From NCBI GenBank assembly GCA_026398285.1, contig JAPLTI010000074.1, positions 1-5,950 of the forward strand: a stretch of DNA of 5,950 bases, read 5' to 3'. The position numbers and the translations under genes are program-made. The stretch comes from Verrucomicrobiota bacterium (GTDB lineage: Bacteria > Verrucomicrobiota > Verrucomicrobiia > Chthoniobacterales > Terrimicrobiaceae). The notes under the pieces were generated by a model. It saw nothing but the letters and a program-made list of their open reading frames with translations. It searched no databases and was not told the origin of the DNA. This document shows, piece by piece, positions 1 to 4,805 of the stretch (its first letter is position 1; the number at the start of each line of letters is the position of its first letter).

Positions 1-100
1 CAAGTTTCGTCTGCGCTGCACGGATCACCTGATCCGCTTGGAGCGTGTTGGCGCAAAGAATCAGTAGCAAAAAAATAATTTTCACACGGGGATGCGACAT
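1..100 (-). CDS. Exported protein, N-terminal fragment (signal peptide)
   Basis: This is the 5' end of a gene that leaves the window to the left; 33 codons are visible. Reading from the ATG at 100-98, the product starts MSHPRVKIIF and continues with a hydrophobic run (IIFLLLILCA) ending in NTLQA, a good signal-peptidase I site, so the mature protein would begin DQVIRAAQTKL. The cysteine in the hydrophobic core is not in a proper lipobox because it is preceded by Leu, so a lipoprotein is unlikely. The visible mature stretch resembles the first helix of peptidoglycan-binding (PG_binding_1-like) domains, but 11 residues cannot settle this. A GTG six codons in is an alternative start that would keep the hydrophobic core. 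No clear ribosome binding site is visible. The product is probably periplasmic or cell-envelope located; its function is unknown. Confidence 0.6.
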   Translation of the reverse strand, partial: MSHPRVKIIFLLLILCANTLQADQVIRAAQTKL

Positions 101-151
101 GAAGCCTATGGTGTCACCGAAAGTGGCCAAAACATGAAGCAAGAAGATTGC

Positions 152-179
152 TGCCTGCATGTCAGGTTGATGGCAGGCA
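152..179. other. Hairpin, 7-bp stem
   Basis: TGCCTGC at 152-158 pairs perfectly with GCAGGCA at 173-179 around a 14-base loop. It lies about 50 bases upstream of the exported-protein gene and could sit in that gene's promoter or leader. There is no T-tract, so it is not a typical terminator. A role is not evident. Confidence 0.3.
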
Positions 180-303
180 TAGAGCTGGACAGTTGTTCAG
201 GATGAGTTCGGGGTGCTTGGGCCAGTCAGGAAAAACAAGATACCCATCTCAAACAGCCTCAACATCGGCACCTGTCGAGCTAGCAGAGACGGCGATGCCC
301 CTT

Positions 304-327
304 TTCAGACGCCGCTTCGCGGCTGAA
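304..327. repeat. REP-like palindrome (candidate dispersed repeat)
   Basis: GCCGC (311-315) and GCGGC (319-323) form a GC-rich stem with a TTC triloop. TTCA (304-307) and TGAA (324-327) extend the stem past a 3-base bulge on the left arm. A short, GC-rich, bulged palindrome in an intergenic gap is the usual look of repetitive extragenic palindromic elements. Only one copy is present here, so the repeat status is inference. Confidence 0.3.
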
Positions 328-434
328 GTTTGGGTCATGCGAGACGATGACTCTCCTTTTCGACACCCGCGCCCCCATTAATCCTACCGACGCAGCAAAC
401 GCGCCACACCGCCTAACAGCGTGAAGAACAAGCC

Positions 435-447
435 ATCATGCCATGAT
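435..447. other. 13-bp palindrome
   Basis: ATCATG (435-440) and CATGAT (442-447) form a perfect dyad around one central C. It overlaps a second perfect 8-base palindrome, ATGATCAT, at 443-450. Such compact dyads can be protein-binding sites, but this one lies about 180 bases from the nearest start codon and no partner is evident. Confidence 0.25.
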
Positions 448-543
448 CATCCAATTCCAAAAACTTCCTGAATTTCGCAAACTTTCCGCGCGGCTTAAAC
501 TTTTTACAACTAAAATAACAATTAAAATATTTATCTATATATA

Positions 544-572
544 TTAATAATTATAGTTTTGCGTGATATTTT
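544..572 (+). promoter_or_regulatory. Candidate extended -10 promoter for the TA operon
   Basis: TTAATA (544-549) matches the sigma-70 -35 consensus at 4 of 6 positions. After a 17-base spacer comes TATTTT (567-572), preceded by TG at 564-565, giving an extended -10 arrangement. It lies in the AT-rich segment and would start RNA near base 579, leaving a leader of about 50 bases before the antitoxin ATG that contains the inverted repeat at 602-618. AT-rich sequence makes chance matches easy, so this is tentative. Confidence 0.3.
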
Positions 573-593
573 ACTTTTGACTCGCGTGCCCGC

Positions 594-618
594 TTGACAA
601 ATGCAATACCGCATTGCA
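594..618 (+). promoter_or_regulatory. Candidate -35 plus operator inverted repeat
   Basis: A perfect -35 hexamer TTGACA lies at 594-599, directly followed by a perfect 6-bp inverted repeat, TGCAAT (602-607) and ATTGCA (613-618), with a 5-base centre. No good -10 stands 16-18 bases from the TTGACA, so this may not be the true promoter. The inverted repeat ends 10 bases before the antitoxin ATG, which fits an autoregulatory operator bound by an AbrB-type antitoxin dimer. Toxin-antitoxin operons of this class are generally autorepressed; binding here is inferred. Confidence 0.4.
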
Positions 619-628
619 GCATTACAGC

Positions 629-871
629 ATGACTGCTATTTCTATTTCAAAACGCGGAACGATCACTTTGCCTCCCGAGATTCGGAGGGCATTGGGGCTG
701 GATTTAGCTAAAAATCCCATGATGCTTGTTGAAATGCGTAGCGGCGGTGTGTTTCTCCAAGCCGCCGAAGCCATGCCAGTGCGAGACATTCCTATTGAGA
801 CGATCAACGAATGGATTGCTGAGGATGAACGGGGTGCGGAAGCCTTTTGGGGGAAAGCAGGGAAAGCTTGA
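629..871 (+). CDS. AbrB/SpoVT-fold antitoxin (VapB-like)
   Basis: An 80-aa DNA-binding antitoxin that should neutralise the PIN toxin encoded immediately downstream. Residues 3-47 form a SpoVT-AbrB swapped-hairpin domain: SISKRGTITLPPEIRRALGL is the classic signature, followed by the second strand pair (MMLVEMRSGGVFLQ). Residues 50-80 are an acidic tail (IETINEWIAEDERGAEAFW) of the kind that binds and blocks the active site of PIN toxins. I chose the ATG at 629 because it starts one residue before the domain; an upstream in-frame TTG at 614 would overlap the inverted repeat. There is no Shine-Dalgarno sequence. The stop TGA overlaps the toxin start. The inverted repeat at 602-618 suggests that the antitoxin or the complex represses its own operon. 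The family call is firm; the antitoxin role rests on domain plus neighbour. Confidence 0.9.
   Translation: MTAISISKRGTITLPPEIRRALGLDLAKNPMMLVEMRSGGVFLQAAEAMPVRDIPIETINEWIAEDERGAEAFWGKAGKA
859..863 (+). promoter_or_regulatory. Ribosome binding site supporting the toxin TTG start
   Basis: AGGGA lies four bases upstream of the TTG at 868. The spacing is short, but the site lies inside the antitoxin's last codons and fits translationally coupled initiation. Confidence 0.35.
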
Positions 872-1278
872 AAATCTTCCTCGATAGCAGCGTCATTCTC
901 TCGGCGTGCGGATCAACGAAATCACTATCCCGCCTCATCACCGAGATCGCTGGGGAGCGTAGGTGGAATCTCTTTTCAGCCGCCTACTGCCGCGCAGAGA
1001 CGGGAAAAAATATCATAAAATTTAATCAAGAAGGCGTCTCAAATTGGAAAATCCTGGAGGCAAAAATCGAGTGGCTTCCGAATGCGCTCACCACAAAAAG
1101 ACCATTGCTCCTGACTGCATCCAAAGACAAACCAGTTCTGATCTCTGCGCTCGTGGCAAAGCCTGATGTTCTCCTGACATTGGACGCTCGGGATCTCGCG
1201 CTTCTTCTTAATACGGAAGTTTACGGAGTTTTTGTTACCACTCCGAGGGATTTTCTCATCCGTGAGGGATTGGGGTAA
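868..1278 (+). CDS. PIN-domain toxin (VapC-like ribonuclease)
   Basis: A 136-aa PIN-domain protein, predicted to be a Mg2+/Mn2+-dependent RNase that inhibits growth when free of its antitoxin. The fold opens with KIFLDSSVILSA (Asp6) and continues with a conserved Glu44 in CRAETGKN. It closes with SKDKPVLISAL (Asp87) and LLTLDARDL (Asp106, Asp109), so all the acidic metal ligands are present. The C-terminal TTPRDFL is typical of the PIN toxin branch close to COG1569. Its length matches VapC toxins. The TTG at 868 is the likely start because the domain begins at the next codon and the TTG overlaps the antitoxin stop (TTGA), which implies coupled translation. A TTG at 847 would add seven residues with no homologous role. 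The gene ends 9 bases from the convergent SLOG gene. The RNA target cannot be read from the sequence. Confidence 0.88.
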   Translation: MKIFLDSSVILSACGSTKSLSRLITEIAGERRWNLFSAAYCRAETGKNIIKFNQEGVSNWKILEAKIEWLPNALTTKRPLLLTASKDKPVLISALVAKPDVLLTLDARDLALLLNTEVYGVFVTTPRDFLIREGLG

Positions 1279-1287
1279 CCTTCGCTG

Positions 1288-1884
1288 TCAGAATTTCCAG
1301 GCGCTCCATTGATCCTGAAAAATCACAGGCACACCTTCGTGCTGGCAAACGCGGATTGTGTGACCGGTGCCGCCTTCCATGGGATCGGCGAGATTCACGA
1401 AAAAGAGGGCGCAAATCGGCTTGGCAAAATGACCGGGGACTCCCACGACCTTCATCGTGTCGCGAACAAGGTAATTCCCCTTGGCGCCAAGCGGCCCCTT
1501 CTTGCCGCGCATGCCAATGATCCGGCGGTTCTGTGGACTCACATGGATGGATTGCTCTTCTATGTCACGAGCTTGTTCGGGCGTGAGAATTTCCGGCGAT
1601 GTGTAGAGCGCGCCTGCATGTCGCCCACTCTTTCGATGCGCAGCGTATGGGGCCACAATTTCCAAGCGCGAGGGATCGACCATCGCCACGCCGCCCGTGA
1701 AGGCTTCATCCGAACCCGTGGCATTGCCCGAGCGAAAGCGCAGTCTGGAAAACTTCAAGGCAAGAGCCCGTGCCAATCCCTCTGCCACTGCTGCATCGTG
1801 CGCAGGAATGGTTCGTCGTCCTTCGAGCAGAACAACGCCTTCGGGCGACTTTTCGACAAGGGTTGAAAATTCCGCAAATGTCAT
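1288..1884 (-). CDS. SLOG/Rossmann-like putative nucleotide-binding protein
   Basis: A 198-aa soluble protein. The N-terminal strand and loop VVLLEGRRTIP (18-27) are followed by a helix, then FRSGNATGSDEAFTGG (50-65). A strand with IVAPYAAHRK (76-85) comes next, and late in the protein FFVNLADPMEGGTGHT (161-176) is followed by EGVPVIF. This order (first Rossmann strand with a Gly/Arg loop, a Ser-Gly/Gly-Ser-Asp loop, and a late GGT motif before a helix) is that of the SLOG superfamily (Smf/DprA-LOG), whose members bind or act on nucleotides and related ligands and recur in bacterial conflict systems. The specific ligand or reaction is unknown. The ATG start overlaps the stop of the LysR gene by four bases (ATGA), so the two are almost certainly co-translated. 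The 3' end is 9 bases from the convergent PIN toxin. Confidence 0.65.
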   Translation of the reverse strand: MTFAEFSTLVEKSPEGVVLLEGRRTIPAHDAAVAEGLARALALKFSRLRFRSGNATGSDEAFTGGVAMVDPSRLEIVAPYAAHRKSGRHAGALYTSPEILTPEQARDIEEQSIHVSPQNRRIIGMRGKKGPLGAKGNYLVRDTMKVVGVPGHFAKPICALFFVNLADPMEGGTGHTIRVCQHEGVPVIFQDQWSAWKF

Positions 1885-2780
1885 TTTCCAGATAATTTCA
1901 AAATGCCCTGCATTGTGCCGATGAGGGATAGCAGTTGAGGACGCGTATCGGTGTTTCGCTTACTCCAAGCCATGCAGAGGTTGTATTTTTCAGGAAGCGC
2001 AAAAACATGAAATCTCTCCAATTTTAGAGAAGGCTTGGCCAGGTCGGGCAGCACCGTGCCGCAGCTTTCGGTTTCCAACGCTCGCGCTGCTTGAATATAG
2101 CTGGTGCAACCAAGCACGATTTTCAGCGGCTTGCCTGTTTTTGCCGCCAACTGCTCCGCATTTTCGCGCACGCGTCCGCCGATTGGCAATGCCAGCGGAA
2201 TAGAAACCAATGCCGCAGCCAGTGTCTTCGGACGGGTTGGGGCGAGCGCCTTCGGGATCAAAAGACTTCGCCCCACGCTGCCAAGGGAGGCACGCTTCAT
2301 TCCTGCAGGAATGGCATCCTCTCGCACAAATGCGATGTCATAAACTCCCTCTCGCGTGGCATTGACCATCTCGCGGGTTTGCGCGTGATGAATTTCAAAT
2401 CGCACGCCCCTCGCCTGCCCTTGAAGTCGATTGATGGCTGGCACCAAGTGCCAAAATGCAAAGCTGTTTGAGGCCACGATCTGCACCGTCCAGTCGCGCT
2501 CCTTGCAGTGTGCGGCGAAATCTTTGATGCCTTTGAAATTTTCGCGTCCCACAGCTGCCAACTCTTTTCCCGTCTCGGTGAGTTCGAGGCCACGGCCCTT
2601 TCGCCTCACGAGTTCGACTCCGAAGTATTCCTCGAGTTCACGAATCTGGCGGCTGATGAGCGACTGACGCGCAGGCTCGTTTTTAGCGGCTGCGGCTATT
2701 GACCCGAGTTCCGCGACATCGCAAAAGCTGGCGAGTCTTTCCAACGAAATTCCCGATTGGGAGAGGAGGTTTTGAAACAT
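1881..2780 (-). CDS. LysR-family transcriptional regulator
   Basis: A 299-aa regulator of normal LysR length. Residues 13-72 form the winged helix-turn-helix: LERLASFCDVAELGSIAAAA, then SLISRQIRELEEYFGVELV and RKGRGLELTETGKEL, a very typical LysR DNA-binding core. From about residue 97 the protein is a periplasmic-binding-protein-like effector domain (VQIVASNSFAFWHLVPAIN; later YDIAFVRE and TSYIQAARALE), although its match to common family members is looser. It is predicted to bind DNA as a tetramer and respond to a small molecule. It is the first gene of a two-gene unit with the SLOG protein and stands back to back with the phosphoesterase gene, 69 bp away. LysR regulators often control themselves and the divergent gene. 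The start at 2780 has no clear Shine-Dalgarno sequence. The effector is unknown. Confidence 0.92.
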   Translation of the reverse strand: MFQNLLSQSGISLERLASFCDVAELGSIAAAAKNEPARQSLISRQIRELEEYFGVELVRRKGRGLELTETGKELAAVGRENFKGIKDFAAHCKERDWTVQIVASNSFAFWHLVPAINRLQGQARGVRFEIHHAQTREMVNATREGVYDIAFVREDAIPAGMKRASLGSVGRSLLIPKALAPTRPKTLAAALVSIPLALPIGGRVRENAEQLAAKTGKPLKIVLGCTSYIQAARALETESCGTVLPDLAKPSLKLERFHVFALPEKYNLCMAWSKRNTDTRPQLLSLIGTMQGILKLSGK

Positions 2781-2799
2781 GACTTAAAAGTAATATGAT
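2772..2799 (+). promoter_or_regulatory. Candidate sigma-70 promoter of the phosphoesterase operon
   Basis: TTGAAA (2772-2777, 5 of 6 consensus) and TATGAT (2794-2799, 5 of 6) are separated by 16 bases. RNA would start near 2806, leaving a 5' leader of about 45 bases. The -35 lies inside the first codons of the divergent lysR gene, so binding by the regulator near its own start would affect both directions. Confidence 0.45.
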
Positions 2800-2808
2800 A
2801 TAATTTTA
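2785..2808. promoter_or_regulatory. Candidate LysR-type operator in divergent gap
   Basis: TAAAAGTA (2785-2792) and TAATTTTA (2801-2808) form an inverted repeat with 7 of 8 pairs. Within it, 2791-2803 is a T-N11-A dyad (TAATATG then ATATAA) of the kind LysR regulators bind. It covers the -10 of the rightward promoter. The AT-rich composition makes chance dyads likely, so this is a suggestion only. Weak leftward promoter elements (TTGAGT at 2821-2816 and CATATT at 2797-2792, each 4 of 6) lie in the same gap. Confidence 0.3.
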
Positions 2809-2849
2809 TTCTCATACTCAATAAAAAAACCTGCGGGTATTTTTGAGCC

Positions 2850-3797
2850 GTGAAAACAAATCCCATACTTAACTCTTACGACATTATCGGAGACATCCAC
2901 GGCTGCGCCTTGGATCTTTGGCGACTTCTCCACCAACTCGGCTACGAGTTGCGATCCGGCAGCTATGCCCACCCCAAGGGGCGGAAGGCTGTGTTCCTCG
3001 GCGATTACATCGATCGCGGCCCACACATTCGCGAGGTTCTGCACACTGTCCGCAACATGGTGGAAAGCGGCAACGCCCACGCCATTCTCGGCAATCATGA
3101 GGTGAACGCCATCCGGTATCACACCACTGGCCCCGACGGGCGACCCTTGCGAAAACATTCACCCAAGAGGAAAGCCCAACACCGAGCAACCATGACTCAA
3201 CTCAGCCAGCGTGAGATCAATGATTGGATTGGATGGTTTGCAGGACTGCCACTCGCTCTTGATCTCGGCCCAATCCGCGCTGTTCATGCTTGCTGGGACA
3301 ACAGGGCGATCGAGGAACTCAACGCCATTGGCCGATTGGAGGGCGACAAACTGGTTCATTACAGCATCAAAGGCACTCGCGCCTACGATACCATTTCGGT
3401 GCTGATCAACGGCCCTGAAGGCATCCTGCCGGGGACGAATAGACAGGTTGACCGGGATGGCCTTGCCCGACGCGCCGTTCGAATCAAATGGTGGACTAAT
3501 ATCCGCAACGCAAAAGCTGCCGATGCCGTTTTTCCTCCCGACCCAACCATACCGAATTACCCGCTGGTTGATGTTCCATATATTGAATACGACAGCGATT
3601 CCCCGATCACATTTTTCGGTCATTATGCGATCAAGAGTCGGCATCCCTCGCCCATCACGCCTCGCCTCGCTTGCCTCGACTATGGCTGCGGCAAGTTTGG
3701 TCAAATCTGTGCCTACCGCTGGGATGGTGAAACGGAACTCGATCCCGGCAAGTTTGTGATGCCCCGATGGTCTGACGACTTGGAGGCGGCAAAATGA
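2850..3797 (+). CDS. PPP-type metallophosphoesterase (ApaH/PrpE-like)
   Basis: A 315-aa calcineurin-like phosphoesterase. All metal-site motifs of the PPP branch are visible in order: GDIHG (14-18), GDYIDRGP (51-58), GNHE (81-84), His146 in AVHACWD, and GH (257-258) in FFGHY. The end, LACLDYGCGKFGQICAYR (273-290), is the usual closing strand of ApaH/PrpE-type enzymes. Relatives cleave diadenosine polyphosphates, dephosphorylate proteins, or form the phosphatase half of RNA-repair Pnkp; the substrate here cannot be told. It is longer than PrpE/ApaH (about 245-280 aa), with extra sequence at roughly 85-130 and 195-250. The start is GTG at 2850, six codons after the leader, without a clear Shine-Dalgarno sequence. 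It is the first gene of a pair, overlapping the HTH gene by four bases, and is divergent from lysR. Confidence 0.9.
   Translation: MKTNPILNSYDIIGDIHGCALDLWRLLHQLGYELRSGSYAHPKGRKAVFLGDYIDRGPHIREVLHTVRNMVESGNAHAILGNHEVNAIRYHTTGPDGRPLRKHSPKRKAQHRATMTQLSQREINDWIGWFAGLPLALDLGPIRAVHACWDNRAIEELNAIGRLEGDKLVHYSIKGTRAYDTISVLINGPEGILPGTNRQVDRDGLARRAVRIKWWTNIRNAKAADAVFPPDPTIPNYPLVDVPYIEYDSDSPITFFGHYAIKSRHPSPITPRLACLDYGCGKFGQICAYRWDGETELDPGKFVMPRWSDDLEAAK
3782..3786 (+). promoter_or_regulatory. Strong ribosome binding site of the HTH gene
   Basis: GGAGG lies seven bases before the ATG at 3794, inside the last codons of the phosphoesterase gene. It is the clearest Shine-Dalgarno sequence in the window and fixes the start of the downstream gene, whose ATG overlaps the preceding TGA. 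Confidence 0.7.
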
Positions 3798-4417
3798 GCA
3801 ATCGCTTCCAAGAAAATCCCAGCCTTGAAAATTGGGATAACGAAGAGGCCGCAAAGCCACTGCATCTGAACATCGTTCTCAGTGAACGCACAGCACGCCT
3901 CATTCGCTTTGTGTCAGCAGTCACAGGACTCTCTCCAGAGCAGGCCGCCATCCAAACCATCGACAGCGAGGCGTGCGCGACCATGAACATCAAGAATATG
4001 GTGAACTTCATTTTCCGCGCCATCATTCCCAAACCGACAGAGCAGACGGTTGAAATGATCCGCCGCAACATCCTTGCTTTTTTGGATGCCGGACAGATGG
4101 GGGGATTCGACGAAGATGCGCTCAACAGGGCGTTGGGAGAACTCAATCTTATCGAAGATGAGGAGATCGTCCGCCTTCTCAAAATGGCCGCAATAATCAT
4201 GAACCACGCCCAATCTCCCCGAAAAAAAGAACCTCTGGCACAACTCCTATCAAGAAGCGACCTCGCCAACCGCTGGGGAGTCACAATCGAAACCCTGCGG
4301 AGAAGAGAAAAAGCAGGGAAGCTACCCTTTTTTAAAATGGGACGAAGGGTGAAATATCTGCGGGAAGACATCGAGCGAATCGAACGCAGTTCATATAGTG
4401 TTAAGAAGCGCCACTGA
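3794..4417 (+). CDS. Excisionase-type HTH protein with novel N-terminal region
   Basis: A 207-aa protein. Residues 151-197 are a MerR/excisionase-like (HTH_17) DNA-binding domain: LLSRSDLANRWGVTIETLRR gives the helix-turn-helix and FFKMGRRVKYLREDIERIE the wing and closing helix. Residues 1-140 match nothing I recognise. They include a strand-helix segment (LHLNIVLSERTARLIRFVSA, 23-42) and a mostly helical acidic part (about 84-138) that could bind a partner or form a dimer. Stand-alone excisionase-type HTH proteins are usually well under 100 aa, so this is an unusual architecture. Translation is coupled to the phosphoesterase by an ATGA overlap and a strong GGAGG site, so the two products probably work together. 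No terminator follows; the next gene on the other strand ends 36 bases away. Its role may be as the operon's regulator or a specificity factor, which is inference. Confidence 0.8.
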   Translation: MSNRFQENPSLENWDNEEAAKPLHLNIVLSERTARLIRFVSAVTGLSPEQAAIQTIDSEACATMNIKNMVNFIFRAIIPKPTEQTVEMIRRNILAFLDAGQMGGFDEDALNRALGELNLIEDEEIVRLLKMAAIIMNHAQSPRKKEPLAQLLSRSDLANRWGVTIETLRRREKAGKLPFFKMGRRVKYLREDIERIERSSYSVKKRH

Positions 4418-4453
4418 GTTCAAAGCGGGAGCGGCTTCAGGCATCCATTCCAC

Positions 4454-4624
4454 TTACGATGGCCAAAGCATCTGCAAAGCGATATCCAAACGCATTTGAA
4501 GGGAGAGTTTCCGTTGCTCCCTGCGACTCTCTTCCCACAACTCCATCAACTCCGCAAATTCCTCCTCGGTTGGTTCAGTCAGTCCCAGCCTACGATGCCT
4601 GTTGAATGGTTGGTCATTCATCAT
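4454..4624 (-). CDS. Small charged hypothetical protein, 56 aa
   Basis: An ATG at 4624 (or the adjacent in-frame ATG at 4621) opens a 56-codon frame ending in TAA. The product begins MMNDQPFNRHRRLGL and continues TEPTEEEFAELMELWEESRR, a strongly charged segment with heptad-like hydrophobic spacing that should be one long amphipathic helix. It ends LQMRLDIALQMLWPS. The amino-acid pattern is far more protein-like than that of the overlapping plus-strand frame, which is rich in Pro, Ser and Thr. There is no good Shine-Dalgarno sequence. It follows the PcfJ-like gene on the same strand by about 180 bases and is convergent with the HTH gene. I do not recognise the family; it might be a small regulator or an adaptor. 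It could still be a chance frame. Confidence 0.5.
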   Translation of the reverse strand: MMNDQPFNRHRRLGLTEPTEEEFAELMELWEESRREQRKLSLQMRLDIALQMLWPS

Positions 4625-4664
4625 TTTAAACTAAACCCTACAGCAAAAACTGCACCGCTCAGCC

Positions 4665-4805
4665 TCAAAAATTGAACTGGGGAGTGCTGTTGTCTGCCCA
4701 GAGGGGCAGGAGGCCGGCTTCATCGGTAAGAGCAAGAACATGGATTTGAACGAGCCTTGGATTACTGCTTTGGAGTTGTTTAACGGAGCATAGCAAGTGG
4801 GACTT
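4665..4805 (-). pseudogene. In-frame open extension after the PcfJ-like stop (possible remnant)
   Basis: Directly after the TAA of the PcfJ-like gene (4808-4806) the same frame stays open for 46 codons to a TGA at 4667-4665. The translation is plausible protein sequence, including LVQIHVLALTDEAGLLPLW and ending DNSTPQFNF. No ATG or GTG start exists in it; only a TTG at 4796-4794 could start it. It may be the end of a once longer protein cut by the TAA, a degenerate fragment of another gene, or chance, since a stop-free run this long is not rare. The opposite strand is also open here (4635-4795), which weakens the case. Confidence 0.2.
4694..4709. terminator. GC-rich hairpin between PcfJ-like gene and small ORF
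   Basis: CTGCCC (4694-4699) pairs perfectly with GGGCAG (4704-4709) around an AGAG tetraloop. It lies about 100 bases past the stop of the leftward PcfJ-like gene and before the small ORF on the same strand, a reasonable place for transcription to end. Neither strand has a T-tract after the stem, so it is at most a weak or factor-assisted terminator. Confidence 0.25.

Larger units (their letters stand above)
101..628. other. Long intergenic region, no convincing gene
   Basis: About 530 bases separate the divergent exported-protein gene and the toxin-antitoxin pair. The only sizeable open frame (148-381, +, TTG start) gives a low-complexity Arg/Ser/Pro-rich peptide without domain features, and I do not call it. 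The left two thirds have ordinary base composition and contain several short dyads (152-179, 304-327, 435-447). Roughly 497-575 is strikingly AT-rich, and the last part carries candidate promoter elements and an inverted repeat ahead of the antitoxin. No tRNA, riboswitch or terminator with a T-tract was recognised. Confidence 0.6.

Noticed and set aside
148..381. 77-codon plus-strand frame with TTG start
   Set aside because: The translation is low-complexity, rich in Arg, Ser and Pro, has no domain pattern or ribosome binding site, and covers hairpins that look like non-coding elements.
309..408. Integron attC-like pieces (ACGCCGCTTCGCGGC hairpin and GCCTAAC at 402-408)
   Set aside because: The hairpin lies left of GCCTAAC rather than right, and no matching GTTAGGC-type end follows within attC length, so the pieces do not assemble into a recombination site.
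614..628. TTG at 614 as antitoxin start
   Set aside because: It would add five residues outside the AbrB domain and begin inside the inverted repeat; the ATG at 629 is the better start.
1309..1866. 185-codon plus-strand frame opposite the SLOG gene
   Set aside because: It lies antisense to a gene with clear SLOG motifs and itself has no recognisable domain.
2823..2844. A-rich to T-rich hairpin (AACC-TGCG-GGTATT) as a terminator
   Set aside because: The GC part of the stem is only two pairs, and it lies in a divergent promoter gap where no transcript needs to end.
3159..3860. 233-codon minus-strand frame opposite the phosphoesterase
   Set aside because: It lies antisense to a metallophosphoesterase with all motifs intact; the long frame is a by-product of the codon use of the real gene.
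3655..4371. 238-codon minus-strand frame opposite the HTH gene
   Set aside because: It is Ser/Arg-rich without domain features, and the opposite strand has a strong ribosome binding site and a clear HTH domain.
4459..4605. 48-codon plus-strand frame overlapping the 56-aa minus ORF
   Set aside because: It is rich in Pro, Ser and Thr with no structural pattern; the minus-strand product looks much more like a protein.
4635..4795. Open plus-strand frame between the small ORF and the PcfJ-like gene
   Set aside because: The only start is an ATG that would give 17 residues; the rest has no start codon.
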